In this document: positions 18,452 through 27,976 of the stretch, one piece after another
How the letters are laid out: the number at the start of each line of letters is the position of its first letter
Numbering within the stretch: position 1 is the stretch's first letter
Source: Cupriavidus agavae
GTDB taxonomy: Bacteria; Pseudomonadota; Gammaproteobacteria; Burkholderiales; Burkholderiaceae
DNA length: 64,000 nt
NCBI RefSeq assembly: GCF_004217045.1
Contig: NZ_SGXM01000013.1
Location: 1 to 64,000 of the forward strand
Direction of reading: 5' to 3'
Made by a program: the position numbers and the translations under genes
The notes under the pieces: model-generated
Told to the model about the DNA's origin: nothing
The model's input: only the letters and a program-made list of their open reading frames with translations
Databases searched by the model: none

Positions 18452-19670
18452 GAACGGCACTGGCACCCTGGCATTCGCTGGCGCCACGGTTTCGCTAGCG
18501 GCGATGTTCGCCGCCTCCGCCAGCCCCATCCCGCTCTACGAGACGTACCGCGAATCGAACGGCATCGGGTACACCGATCTGTCGCTGACCGCGGTGGCCT
18601 ATTTCGCGGGAACAGTGAGCGCGCTGCTGCTCCTTGGACGGTTGTCCAACCACGTTGGCCGCCGTCCTGTGACCTTGGCCGCGCTGGGTCTGTGTGCTAT
18701 AGCCTGCCTGATGCTGCTGAACGTCTCGAGTGCCATCCCGCTGATTGTCGCGCGGCTACTGCTCGGATTGGCTTGCGGCCTGGCATCCAGTGCCACCGCG
18801 GCATACGCCATGGACAGCGCACCGCGATCACCGCATTGGCTTGGGGCGGCGGTCGCCAGCAACGGGCCGTTGCTTGGACTGACCGCAGGCGTGCTGGGTT
18901 CTGGCGCACTAGTTGAATACGCGCCCATGCCCAGGACCCTACCGTATCTGTTCGCGCTGGCCGGCCTTGCGCTGGGTGCCGCTCTTGTGGCATTCAGCGG
19001 GGAAACCGCCTCACGCACTCCTGGGGCGCTGGGCAGCTTGCGTCCGCGTTTCAGACTTCCCGCCCGCGCGCGCAAAGAGTTCGCCATCGCAGCCTGTACC
19101 TTCGTTGCGACCTGGGCACTTGGCGGCTTCTACCAGGCGTTTGGTCCCTCGATCGCGGCGCAGCAACTCGGCAGTTCCCACGCGATCGTGGCCGCCCTGG
19201 TAGTGGCGGCGCTGATGGCGCCCAGCGCGCTTGGCAGCGCGTGGGCCAGCCGCTTCCCCGCCACCACCGTGCAGCGCGCCGGCATGCTGACGTTCTTCCT
19301 GGCTGTGCTGGGCCTGCTTGCCTCGCTGCGGCTGCGCGCGGTTACACCCTTCATCGCCGCCAGCGCGGTCGCCGGCGTGGCGCTCGGCGCCACGCTCACT
19401 GGCGGTATCCGATCGCTGGTATCCGAAGCGCCCATGGGCGAACGAGCCGGACTCTTGGCGCTGATCTATGCGACTTCCTACTGCGGCGCGGCCGTGCCCT
19501 CCTTCGTCGCAGGCCAACTGGCACGCGGGCTGAGCCTCTTTCAGATCGCCATCGGCGACGCCCTCTTGGCAGGGGTTGCCTGTGCCATTGTTTTCCGTGC
19601 AACGGGTGGCGCCGCACGTTCTCCCCGGCTCAATGCGAGCCCGGTTCGGAGCGGAGGCGATCATGGTTGA
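18444..19670 (+). CDS. MFS transporter
   Basis: 408 residues, nearly all hydrophobic, with about 12 transmembrane segments. The loop between helices 2 and 3 (GRLSNHVGRRPVTLAAL) is the MFS signature. It is likely an efflux permease for the product or toxicant handled by the surrounding enzymes. The ATG at 18444 was preferred to the GTG 12 bases earlier because of AGGTGAGG upstream. It overlaps the preceding gene by 8 bases. Confidence 0.9.
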   Translation: MPKNGTGTLAFAGATVSLAAMFAASASPIPLYETYRESNGIGYTDLSLTAVAYFAGTVSALLLLGRLSNHVGRRPVTLAALGLCAIACLMLLNVSSAIPLIVARLLLGLACGLASSATAAYAMDSAPRSPHWLGAAVASNGPLLGLTAGVLGSGALVEYAPMPRTLPYLFALAGLALGAALVAFSGETASRTPGALGSLRPRFRLPARARKEFAIAACTFVATWALGGFYQAFGPSIAAQQLGSSHAIVAALVVAALMAPSALGSAWASRFPATTVQRAGMLTFFLAVLGLLASLRLRAVTPFIAASAVAGVALGATLTGGIRSLVSEAPMGERAGLLALIYATSYCGAAVPSFVAGQLARGLSLFQIAIGDALLAGVACAIVFRATGGAARSPRLNASPVRSGGDHG

Positions 19671-19821
19671 GTGTCGGCCGGCGTCCTAGGCGTCGGCGAT
19701 TCTTGCTAATCGGTGAATCTCACTCAACACCGCATGCGCGCTGTCGGACTTACTTGAAGCATCGTGCATCCCTAGCATACGCAGCGCATCCTTTCCGCCG
19801 CAACCCTCACCGGAGTTAGTC

Positions 19822-20475
19822 ATGAACAATCTCAAGATGTCCCGTCGCGAGGTCCTTGCCTTGGGGGCCTCTAGTACCGCGGGCGCGGCGGCTTCGTCGC
19901 TCGTCGCTGGCAACGCGGTAGCACGGACACCCGCGGCGGATCACCCGAAAGATCCAACGGCGTTGCCGCCTACCACCGATCTATCGCTGGAGATAAACGG
20001 CAGAGCCGTCGTGCTGCAGGTCGACAATCGTACGACTCTTCTCGATGCGTTGCGGGAGCAATTACGCCTGACTGGCACCAAAAAGGGCTGCGACCAGGGC
20101 CAGTGCGGTGCCTGTACGGTGCTGCTCGACGGGCGGCGTATCAATTCCTGCCTGACCTTGGCCGTGATGCACGATGGTGCATCGGTCACCACCATCGAGG
20201 GACTGGGCACGCCCGAGCGCCTTCACCCGCTGCAAGCGGCCTTCGTCAAGCATGACGGCTTTCAGTGCGGATACTGCACGCCCGGGCAGATCTGTTCTGC
20301 GGTGGGTGCATTGGACGAGATTGCCGGCGGAATGCCGAGCTTCGCGGCGACGGACCCGGCCGCCACCCCCAAACTCTCAGCCATTGAAATGCGCGAGCGC
20401 ATGAGCGGAAACCTGTGCCGCTGCGGTGCCTATCCCAACATCATTGCCGCGATTCTCGACGCGTCCGAGGCCTGA
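19822..20475 (+). CDS. paoA: Aldehyde oxidoreductase, [2Fe-2S] subunit (PaoA-like)
   Basis: 217 residues. A twin-arginine signal (MSRREVLALGASS) marks export of the folded complex. The plant-type [2Fe-2S] domain has CDQGQCGACTVLLDG and a later NSC; the second cluster domain has CGYCTPGQICSA and NLCRCGAYPNI. All eight cysteine ligands are visible. It is the small subunit of a periplasmic molybdenum aldehyde oxidase of the PaoABC type, passing electrons from the Mo subunit to FAD. GGAG precedes the start; one base separates it from paoB. Confidence 0.92.
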   Translation: MNNLKMSRREVLALGASSTAGAAASSLVAGNAVARTPAADHPKDPTALPPTTDLSLEINGRAVVLQVDNRTTLLDALREQLRLTGTKKGCDQGQCGACTVLLDGRRINSCLTLAVMHDGASVTTIEGLGTPERLHPLQAAFVKHDGFQCGYCTPGQICSAVGALDEIAGGMPSFAATDPAATPKLSAIEMRERMSGNLCRCGAYPNIIAAILDASEA

Positions 20476-20476
20476 T

Positions 20477-21433
20477 ATGAAGCAGTTCACCTACGAACGC
20501 GCAACTTCTCCGGCCGATGCAGTTGCCAAGCTCGCCCGAGTCAAAGGCTCGCGATTTATCGCAGGGGGTACGAACCTGCTGGACCTGATGAAACTGCGGA
20601 TCGCCACTCCCGCGCACTTGGTCGACATCAATGGCATCGGGCTGGACGACGTAACGCGGACCCCCGAAGGCGGACTACGCATCGGTGCGCTGGTGCGCAA
20701 CTCGGATTTGGCATCACATCCGGACGTGCGTCGGGACTATGCCGTGCTGTCGCTGGCGCTGTTGTCCGGCGCCTCCGGGCAATTGCGCAACCGCGCTACC
20801 ACCGGCGGTAACCTGCTGCAGCGCACCCGCTGTCCATACTTCTATGACGTCAACCAAGCCTGCAACAAGCGGCTGCCGGGCAGTGGCTGCGCTGCCGTTG
20901 GCGGCTACAGCCGCCAATTGGCGGTGGTCGGGGCCAGTGTCGACTGCATCGCCACGCACCCCAGCGACATGGCGGTAGCCTTGCGCGTGCTACAGGCGAC
21001 GATCGAAACAATGCGCGTGGACGGGACAAGCCGCACTATCCCCCTCGACGACTTCTACCTGCCCCCTGGCAACACACCACATCGGGAAACGGTTCTCGAT
21101 GAAGGCGAGCTCATCACTGGAGTCGTGCTACCACCGCCGATTGGCGGGCGGCACGTCTACCGTAAGCTGCGAGATCGCGCGTCCTATGCATTCGCTCTTA
21201 TTTCTGTCGCCGCCATCATCGAGCACGACGGCGCAGTTCGCGTCGCCCTGGGCGGCGTCGCCCACAAGCCTTGGGCCGGCCCACTGCGCTGGAGGGCTGG
21301 CCAGTCACCCATGTCCATTGCACATCAATTGCTCGAGGGCGCCAATCCGACCCCGCACAACGCCTTCAAGGTCGATCTGGTTCGACGCACGTTGGCATCG
21401 ATCCTCAGCGCCCCCGCGGTACGGGCGAGCTGA
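20477..21433 (+). CDS. paoB: Aldehyde oxidoreductase, FAD subunit (PaoB-like)
   Basis: 318 residues. The FAD pyrophosphate site FIAGGTNLLDLMK (about 28-40) and TTGGNLLQRTRCPYF are visible. Four cysteines in RCPYFYDVNQACNKRLPGSG and the following C match the extra [4Fe-4S] cluster that distinguishes PaoB from ordinary xanthine-dehydrogenase FAD subunits. The start at 20477 lies right behind the paoA stop. It has no export signal and probably leaves the cell as a hitchhiker with PaoA. Confidence 0.9.
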   Translation: MKQFTYERATSPADAVAKLARVKGSRFIAGGTNLLDLMKLRIATPAHLVDINGIGLDDVTRTPEGGLRIGALVRNSDLASHPDVRRDYAVLSLALLSGASGQLRNRATTGGNLLQRTRCPYFYDVNQACNKRLPGSGCAAVGGYSRQLAVVGASVDCIATHPSDMAVALRVLQATIETMRVDGTSRTIPLDDFYLPPGNTPHRETVLDEGELITGVVLPPPIGGRHVYRKLRDRASYAFALISVAAIIEHDGAVRVALGGVAHKPWAGPLRWRAGQSPMSIAHQLLEGANPTPHNAFKVDLVRRTLASILSAPAVRAS

Positions 21434-21457
21434 CGCGCCGGCCCCAAGGAGAACAGC

Positions 21458-23650
21458 ATGAAGTTCACACAGCCCGCTGCAGATAATCCGATCGACCAGC
21501 TCAAGGTCGTCGGCCATGCCTACGACCGCCTGGATGGCCCGCTGAAGGTAGCGGGTCAGGCGCGGTACGCCTATGAGCAACACGAGGTGGCATCCAATCA
21601 GCTGTACGGGGCAATCGTGGCAGCCGGCATTGGCCACGGCCGCATCCTCGACATCGACACCAGATATGCGATGGCCGCCCCGGGCGTCGAAGCGGTCATC
21701 ACGGGTCGCACAGCCGGGAAGCTGGACGTCGGGGAGTTTTACGTCGCCAAGGCGTTGGCCGTCGACGCGGTGGAGCACTATCACCAGGCGGTGGCGGTGG
21801 TGGTGGCCGGCTCTCTGGAACAGGCGCGCGAAGGCGCCGCACGCGTGCGAGTGCGCTACATGCGCCAGCCCGGCGCCTTCGAACTGAAGCGGGCAAAGTT
21901 CGATGACAAGGCGCCAACGGGTAGCCCCGATTCGCACATCGGCGACTTTGAACGGGCCTTCGCCGCCAGTCCAGTCCAAGTCGATGCGACCTACGACACT
22001 CCCGATCAATCGCACTCGATGATGGAGCCGCACGCAACGGTCGCTGCCTGGAGGGGGGGGCGACTGATTGTGTGGACATCGATCCAGATCGTCTCGTGGG
22101 GGTTGCGCGACCTGGCGAAGATTTTCGGACTGCCCCAGGACCGCATCCGCATCGTGTCTCCATTCATCGGGGGCGGCTTTGGTGGCAAGGCAACCGTGCT
22201 CAGTGACGCCGTGCTGGCCGCGTTGGCCGCACGCCACTGCGGCCGCCCGGTAAAGCTCGCTCTAGAGCGGCACACCATGGTCAACAACACCACCCACCGG
22301 CCAGCGACTCATCAGCGCGTGCGCCTGGGCGCCGACCGTGAGGGCCGCCTGCAAGCGATTGGACACCAAAGCTGGTCCGGCAACTTGCCCGGCGGGCCCG
22401 CCGAGCGCTGCACCATTCCCACCGCCTCACTGTATGCCGGTGCAAACCGGTTGACACAGACGCGGCTAGGCCGGCTCGATATGCCGGAGGGCAACGCCAT
22501 GCGCGCGCCTGGGGAGGCGCCGGGGCTGATGGCCCTTGAAGTCGCGATGGACGAACTGGCTGAAAAGCTCCACCTCGACCCAGTCGAACTGCGCATCCGC
22601 AACGACACTGCGGTCGATCCGACCAGCGGTAAGCGCTTCGGTACACGCCATTTCGTGGATTGCCTGCGCACCGGTGCCGAGCGATTCGGCTGGCACCGCC
22701 GTCGCACGGCTCCCCGGCAATGGATAGAGGGCGACGACTATGTAGGCTTCGGCGTCGCGTCGGCAATCCGGGGCAATAACGTGACCAACTCCGCCGCCCG
22801 TGTTCGTCTGCGGCGCAATGGCACCCTGCTCGTGGAAACTGACATGACCGATATCGGCACTGGCAGCTACACCATCATCGGCCAGACTGCCGCGGAGATG
22901 CTGGGGTTGCCGCTGGAGCGCGTCGAAGTGCGGCTGGGCGATTCCACGTTCCCGCGCGCCTCCGGCTCCTTGGGCCAGCGCGGCGCCAACAGCTCGACGT
23001 CGGGCACGTATGCCGCCTGTGCTCGGCTACGCGACACACTGTGCGCGACGGCCGGCCTCGACCCTGCGCGCGCCACCTTCGCCGATGGTTTCGTCAGTGA
23101 AGGCGATCGCCGCGTAGCGTTGAGCGCCCTTGCTAGACGCGGCGAGGTGGTGGTGGAGGACGGGATCGAATTCGATCAGGCTCGCGGTGGACTTGCACAT
23201 CAAACTTTCGGCGCGCACTTCTGCGAGGTTCGTGTGAACCGCGCCACCGGCGAGGCGCGCGTCACGCGCATGCTCGCGGTCTGCGCTGCCGGGCGAATAC
23301 TTAATCCGAAGACCGCGCGCAGCCAGGTTATCGGTGCGATGACCATGGGTCTCGGCGCAGCGCTGATGGAATCTCTGGCAGTCGATCCGCGTCTGGGCCT
23401 GTTCGTGAACCACGACCTGGCGTCCTACGAGGTGCCAGTACATGCCGACATCATCGAGCAGGAGGTGATCTTCATCGACCACCTCGACCCCCACTCCTCG
23501 CCAATGAAGGCGCAGGGGGTTAGCGAGCTAGGCATCTCCGGCGTGGCAGCCGCCGTTGCGAATGCGGTGTACAACGCCTGCGGCGCCCGCGTGCGCAGCT
23601 ATCCGGTGACCATCGAAAAGATCCTTCCGCACTTGCCAGAACCGACCTGA
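21458..23650 (+). CDS. paoC: Aldehyde oxidoreductase, molybdenum-binding subunit (PaoC-like)
   Basis: 730 residues, full length. Molybdopterin-binding blocks include IGGGFGGKATVLSDAVLAA (about 235-253), NAMRAPGEAPGLMALEVAMD and GQRGANSSTSGTY. The base-catalytic glutamate is in QGVSELGISG near residue 692. It oxidises aldehydes to carboxylic acids. AAGGAG precedes the ATG. No XdhC/PaoD-type cofactor chaperone gene lies nearby, so maturation must rely on one elsewhere. This closes the plus-strand run that starts with the carboxymuconolactone-type gene. Confidence 0.93.
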   Translation: MKFTQPAADNPIDQLKVVGHAYDRLDGPLKVAGQARYAYEQHEVASNQLYGAIVAAGIGHGRILDIDTRYAMAAPGVEAVITGRTAGKLDVGEFYVAKALAVDAVEHYHQAVAVVVAGSLEQAREGAARVRVRYMRQPGAFELKRAKFDDKAPTGSPDSHIGDFERAFAASPVQVDATYDTPDQSHSMMEPHATVAAWRGGRLIVWTSIQIVSWGLRDLAKIFGLPQDRIRIVSPFIGGGFGGKATVLSDAVLAALAARHCGRPVKLALERHTMVNNTTHRPATHQRVRLGADREGRLQAIGHQSWSGNLPGGPAERCTIPTASLYAGANRLTQTRLGRLDMPEGNAMRAPGEAPGLMALEVAMDELAEKLHLDPVELRIRNDTAVDPTSGKRFGTRHFVDCLRTGAERFGWHRRRTAPRQWIEGDDYVGFGVASAIRGNNVTNSAARVRLRRNGTLLVETDMTDIGTGSYTIIGQTAAEMLGLPLERVEVRLGDSTFPRASGSLGQRGANSSTSGTYAACARLRDTLCATAGLDPARATFADGFVSEGDRRVALSALARRGEVVVEDGIEFDQARGGLAHQTFGAHFCEVRVNRATGEARVTRMLAVCAAGRILNPKTARSQVIGAMTMGLGAALMESLAVDPRLGLFVNHDLASYEVPVHADIIEQEVIFIDHLDPHSSPMKAQGVSELGISGVAAAVANAVYNACGARVRSYPVTIEKILPHLPEPT

Positions 23651-23965
23651 TCCCGTCGTCGCACGTTGATTCCTCTTGCAGCGGGCACTAACGTGGCCCA
23701 ACGTTTCGCTTTGACAGCCCATATCCCGAGACGCTCGTATGCTCTATCTACGCCTAGCGGAATATGGGGCGGTGCGCTGCCACAGCCGCGCGGCCGCCGC
23801 GCCCAGTCTGAGACCTGGGGTAACGAGGTTTCGAAACGGTTCCGACAGCGTGGCCGACGGTGGGAGCCAGCACCAGCTTACAGCTTGAGAGTCGATGCCC
23901 CGCACCTGAGGAGGTGCGATCCGTCGCACCTTCCTAATCCGCCTTGCACCACTGACGTGTCGGCC
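23651..23965. other. Intergenic stretch behind paoC
   Basis: About 315 bases with only short overlapping frames on both strands and no ribosome-binding sites. I see no terminator hairpin with a T-run and no recognisable gene. It marks the passage from the aldehyde oxidase operon to the backbone-like region. Confidence 0.4.
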
Positions 23966-24460
23966 TCAATCAGCGCCCTTCCATCGCGACAGCAGCTCCC
24001 CAGATCGACAACGCGCATGAGCCGTTCCAATGTTACATTGCATGTCAAAACTCTGCCCCACGAAGCGGCCAATTCTGCGGGACCCGGGAGGAGGCATCAA
24101 ATTCCTACTGAGAAATACCGGTAGGCCAAGCCACAGAGTCAAGGTAATGGACGCGGCCCAGATTAAAGCAATGACAACGGCAGCCGAAGGGCTTACAGGG
24201 CGCTCCGCAGCCAGAGCCACCGACTCGCGGTGCGCGACCATGATCGCGGCCGGGACGATTTTTCCTACCGCCAAGATGCCCAGCGGTAGGGCAGCATACA
24301 ACGCAAGGGCTGCGACAACACTGCTGTCCTTACCGCCGCTATAAGCGACGACGACAGGGTGGCCGGCCGCGAACAACGCAACGATGGCTGCGATCGCCTT
24401 GTCGGCCTTCATTTCTACGGGGTCGCATGCACCCTGCGGAAAGAGAGAAATGGTTTCCAT
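23966..24460 (-). pseudogene. 5' fragment of a PAPS-reductase-like gene fused to an unrelated membrane-type sequence
   Basis: The first about 40 residues end in VVVAYSGGKDSSVVAALAL. This is the PP-loop of phosphoadenosine-phosphosulfate reductase/ATP-pyrophosphatase proteins, which occur on plasmids and phages beside methyltransferase and repair genes. After about 24345 the frame changes character to hydrophobic stretches (LPLGILAVGKIVPAAIMVA, VVIALIWAASITLTLWLGLP) with no trace of the reductase core, and stops after 164 residues. It therefore looks like a truncated gene whose 3' part was replaced by other DNA. It is the last gene of the minus-strand backbone block and carries the leader hairpin typical of that block. 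Function is presumably lost. Confidence 0.65.
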
Positions 24461-24487
24461 GATGGACCTTGTCGATTGGGGTCCACG

Positions 24488-24518
24488 CCCCTACGGGCGA
24501 GGAGACCCGTTGGGTTGG
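24488..24518 (-). promoter_or_regulatory. Leader hairpin before the PAPS-reductase-like fragment
   Basis: Minus-strand nested stem: inner ACGGG/CCCGT, outer CCC/GGG, about 30 bases from the ATG. One of the recurring backbone leader hairpins. Confidence 0.55.
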
Positions 24519-24535
24519 AAATAAAAGAGAATTGC

Positions 24536-25045
24536 TCAGTTGTCTGGTGCTGCGATAGCTCGATCCTTCAGCAGCGCTGCGATCTCGCCATTCACATAGC
24601 GCCGGAAATAGTCGCGAACCGCCTCTCCCTGTCCGCCCATGAAAAAGACACGGCTGCGACATCGCCAGCGTCGACTTTCAGGATCTGCTGGACCTTCTCG
24701 ACAGCGGCGTCCAGCGCCGCGTCGATAGTTTCCTCCACTAGCCACCGGATTCGCTCTGTGCTGCTCCCTAGCCAGTTGTCTAACGCTTCCTGTACGCGAT
24801 TGGCTGCATGCACTGATAATTCGCTTTCCGCGTCGTCGTTTTGAGGGAAGGCGTTGGCGAACTGCCCCCCCGGCCCTGCACAGGTCGCCGGCAGTGTTGG
24901 CATCTAGATGATCATGGAGCTGCGCGAACGCCGTCACTGTGGGCGACACCGAGCCATTGGCGATCCACATCATGATGTCGTCTCTTCCTTGCTGGACGGC
25001 CGCAACGACGGCGGCTTCCTGCTCACGACTGAAATTGGCTGTCAT
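24536..25045 (-). pseudogene. Unknown backbone protein, reading frame broken at two homopolymers
   Basis: The start MTANFSREQEAAVVAAVQQG and the end YVNGEIAALLKDRAIAAPDN share one frame. The middle (NDDAESELSVHAANRVQEAL to VDAGDVAAVSF) is coded in another. The switch points are a run of seven G near 24865 and a run of five T near 24650, both on the minus strand. One G fewer and one T more would restore an intact helical protein of about 169 residues. It is either a double-frameshift pseudogene or carries compensating sequencing errors. Its family is not recognised. Confidence 0.6.
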
Positions 25046-25059
25046 TTATTGATGCTTGA

Positions 25060-25099
25060 AAAAAAGAAAATGCCCGCTTCCTTTCAGGAAACGGGCATA
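25060..25099 (-). terminator. Rho-independent terminator behind the SbcC-like gene
   Basis: Stem ATGCCCGTTTCC/GGAAGCGGGCAT (one mismatch) with loop TGAAA, followed on the minus strand by a T-rich tract. Lies 20 bases past the stop at 25120. Confidence 0.85.
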
Positions 25100-25119
25100 G
25101 GGTTAGTGAATGGCGCGGC

Positions 25120-27444
25120 CTATTGGAGCGACAGCGCAACAACATCAATGACGCCGTCGGCATTGTCCACCAGGTCTGGGGTCTGGGAAATAAAGTACTC
25201 CCGCTCATACCCGCCGACTCGCAGCACCTCGCGCTTCATCTTCATGAAGGCGCGCTTGCGGTCGGGATCCAGCGGGCCGTCCGCTTCATCGGTGAACAGC
25301 GTCTGGAAAGGCTGCTGCGCGTCCTGCGCCCGATAGAGGGCGATTCCGCGCGTCAGGCACTCATTGATCCAGACCTTCTGTCCGCCTGACATCACGCCGA
25401 AATCCTTCGTGGTGTCGGTGTCGGCGTCAATCACGTTGATGGAGAAGCCCTCGCGCAGTTCACCGCTGGCCAGCGCTGTCTGCGTCTGAATCGCGATGGT
25501 GAATCGGGGTCCATAGCAGGCCAGCAGCAACTCATTGACGATCTGCGTAATGGCGGGGCCCGCGTCATCGATGGACAACGCAATCACGCCATCGTTGCCC
25601 AGGCCTTTCGCGAGCAGCTTCCACTGTGCAATCTGATCAGACAGCGCCTGCGCCTTGGCCTCGAGCGCAGGCATGCCGGCGAGCTCAACGTCCAGACGCT
25701 CGCGCTCCGCCACAAACATGCTCTCCTGCCGAATCAGTGCTTCGATCCGGCCGGAGAAGGCCGCGACAGCCTCCCGGCTGGCTGCAATTTGGCGGTCCAA
25801 CGTAGCCAGCATGCCGGTCACGTCCTCCGTAGCCAGCGTCGCTAACTCCCGACGCACCGCTTCAAGCTGGGATTGCACGTCCGCGATATCGCGCTTGTGG
25901 CGCTCAATGCGGGCCGCATCTTCCTCACTCAAAGCCGTCAGATCGCGGTCGACCTGCGCCAATCCTTCACGCGCAGCGTCCAACATCGGTTTCTTGGCAG
26001 CCATTGCCGCGAGCCGCTGCAAGAGCTGCTGATCACGCACGAGGTGCGCCTCCAAGGCGGATAGTGCCGCCCGAGCCGTAGCGCGTTCAGACATTGCGCT
26101 TTGCATAGCCTGCATGTGCTCCTGCTTCTTCCGATAGCTCTCGCGCAGTGCCTTGATAGATACGACCTGCTCACCGAGCTTTGCCTTGGCACTGCGAGCT
26201 TGCGCCAGCAGTGGACAGGTAGCGTGCATGGGATCATCGTGGCAAGGAACGGTGTCAATGACATCCGCTTGCAGCTTCAACGAATCGGCCAACTTCGCGC
26301 CAGCAACGCCTTGCTGTTCCAAGCCCTTGAGCTCCGTACTGAGCGCAGCGTGCTCGACTTGAACGGCATCGAGCTTCTCCACGAGCGCGCGCTGGCGCGC
26401 ATTTTCATCCTGCCTCCGGCCAATGGCCAGTTGCACGATATCCCTCTCGCCCGCAGCTGCCTCAATGTCAGCGGCCTCCGCCAATACGACACGATGGCCT
26501 GCCGCCTGCCGATCCAGATCGCGCCGGCGTGTCATGACACGTCCGGCGGAGGCCTGTGCATCGTTGGACAGAGATGCCGCACGCTGGTCCAACTCGCCCT
26601 TGCGCTGGCTCAGTTCCCGCAACCGCGCTTCGGTACCGGCATTTGCGGCCTGCTTTGCCGCCAGAGTCGCGCGTTCCTGCAGGAGCTTGCTGCCCGTAGC
26701 AGTTTCAGCTTCCCGTGCATTGCGTTCGGCATCCAGACTCTCGCGCATTTGCCAGATCTCGCGAGCCACCACAGTCGCCCGGTCGCGCTTTCCCGTGAGG
26801 GTTAGCACGTCGCGCTGTAGGGTGTCGAGCGAGCGGGTAAGCAGCTTGGCGACCTCGCCTGCCTTCGCCGACAAGTCACGCAAATGATCGATCCCAAGCA
26901 GCTCGGCGAGCAGCTTCTTGATCTCGCCGGGCTGGTAGCTGGCGAGCGGCCGCCTGTTCTGGGCAGAAAATACGCTCGTGAAGAACGCCTCCGGAGACCC
27001 CAGGACAGCTTCGAGACACCGGTTGTAGGTATCCGCCTTGCCGTCCGACAGCGTGCCGTCCGCCAGTTGTAACGGCTTCCAGTCACCTGCGGCGTCCTTC
27101 TCGAACAAGTAGTACTCGGCCTTGCGGCTCTTACCAGGGTTGCGAAACGCGAATGCGGAACGGTATGTCTTGCCGCCGTACTCCCACTCCAGGTCCTTTT
27201 CTGCGCGCGGTGCGCAGAGATGATCCCAGTACGAGAATGCGTCGGCCGACATCTTGCTCGCGTGGCTCGGCATGATCGGAAACGGATGCAGATTGTCCAT
27301 GATCGTGGTCTTCCCAGCCCCGTTGGGGCCGACAAGGGCGATCAGGCCGCCAGGCAGCGTCGACAGATCCAGCGTGACACTATCCCGATGCATGCCGTCG
27401 CGGATCCCGTGGAATCCTGTAAGCGTGAGCTTCAGTGGGCGCAT
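25120..27444 (-). CDS. SbcC/Rad50-like AAA ATPase
   Basis: 774 residues. Walker A GPNGAGKTTIM (about 39-49) is near the N-terminus. The ABC signature MSGGQ, Walker B LFTDEADGPLD and a D-loop histidine-less segment are near the C-terminus. Between them lies a long coiled coil with a central pair of cysteines in PCHDDPMHATCPLL, like a zinc hook. These are marks of Rad50/SbcC ATPases that partner an Mre11/SbcD nuclease in double-strand-break or hairpin processing. Only one small gene separates it from the SbcD-like gene upstream. The start has AGGAG upstream and overlaps the previous stop by 13 bases. Shorter than E. coli SbcC (about 1050), as usual for plasmid- and phage-type versions. Confidence 0.88.
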   Translation of the reverse strand: MRPLKLTLTGFHGIRDGMHRDSVTLDLSTLPGGLIALVGPNGAGKTTIMDNLHPFPIMPSHASKMSADAFSYWDHLCAPRAEKDLEWEYGGKTYRSAFAFRNPGKSRKAEYYLFEKDAAGDWKPLQLADGTLSDGKADTYNRCLEAVLGSPEAFFTSVFSAQNRRPLASYQPGEIKKLLAELLGIDHLRDLSAKAGEVAKLLTRSLDTLQRDVLTLTGKRDRATVVAREIWQMRESLDAERNAREAETATGSKLLQERATLAAKQAANAGTEARLRELSQRKGELDQRAASLSNDAQASAGRVMTRRRDLDRQAAGHRVVLAEAADIEAAAGERDIVQLAIGRRQDENARQRALVEKLDAVQVEHAALSTELKGLEQQGVAGAKLADSLKLQADVIDTVPCHDDPMHATCPLLAQARSAKAKLGEQVVSIKALRESYRKKQEHMQAMQSAMSERATARAALSALEAHLVRDQQLLQRLAAMAAKKPMLDAAREGLAQVDRDLTALSEEDAARIERHKRDIADVQSQLEAVRRELATLATEDVTGMLATLDRQIAASREAVAAFSGRIEALIRQESMFVAERERLDVELAGMPALEAKAQALSDQIAQWKLLAKGLGNDGVIALSIDDAGPAITQIVNELLLACYGPRFTIAIQTQTALASGELREGFSINVIDADTDTTKDFGVMSGGQKVWINECLTRGIALYRAQDAQQPFQTLFTDEADGPLDPDRKRAFMKMKREVLRVGGYEREYFISQTPDLVDNADGVIDVVALSLQ

Positions 27445-27947
27445 TCGAATGTCTCCTGCGCATCAAAGGAATGGAGGTAGTCAGAGGGCATCTCCATGAC
27501 GTTCTCGTCGTAGAGAGTCACATCTGCAACCGTGGCCCCTTCCTTTTCTAGCTTGCCCGAGACAGCGCGCTCGACGGATCGACGCGCATCTGCAAGCTGG
27601 GAGGCCGCCATTTTCATCACGGCAGCCCAGTCCTCATGTCCCGTCAGCGCACGAAGCTCGAGCGGGCTCCATTGCGACGCCAGGCCGTTCGAGAACGACC
27701 AGATCAGGTCTTGCAACTCCTTTGACGGCGCAACGGCGAAGAAGGTGTTCCCACCCGCCTCGCCCAATGCCATCACCAGCATGTAGTCGCGCTTGGCGAT
27801 CACGGCTCCGCGGCCTGGACCGAACGGCTCATACATCATGCACTGTGTGAATCCGTGATCCTCGGCAAGGCGCTTGGCCATGTCCGAACGGTTGATAGCA
27901 GTCTCTTCGACGAAAAGCCAGTCAGGACCGGCGGGGTAGTAGATCAT
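27432..27947 (-). CDS. Unknown protein between the SbcD-like and SbcC-like genes
   Basis: 171 residues, soluble, no recognised domain. Notable blocks are FGPGRGAVIAKRDYMLVMAL and FDAQETFECAH at the end. A good ribosome-binding site (TAGGAG) precedes the ATG, and the 3' end overlaps the SbcC-like start, so the two are coupled. The leader carries both the GCGTC dyad (28036-28048) and the CCC/GGG hairpin (27977-28000). Position suggests an accessory role in the nuclease module; that is inference. Confidence 0.75.
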   Translation of the reverse strand: MIYYPAGPDWLFVEETAINRSDMAKRLAEDHGFTQCMMYEPFGPGRGAVIAKRDYMLVMALGEAGGNTFFAVAPSKELQDLIWSFSNGLASQWSPLELRALTGHEDWAAVMKMAASQLADARRSVERAVSGKLEKEGATVADVTLYDENVMEMPSDYLHSFDAQETFECAH

Positions 27948-27976
27948 CTTGCACTCCTAAGTCGGGACGAAGTGCG

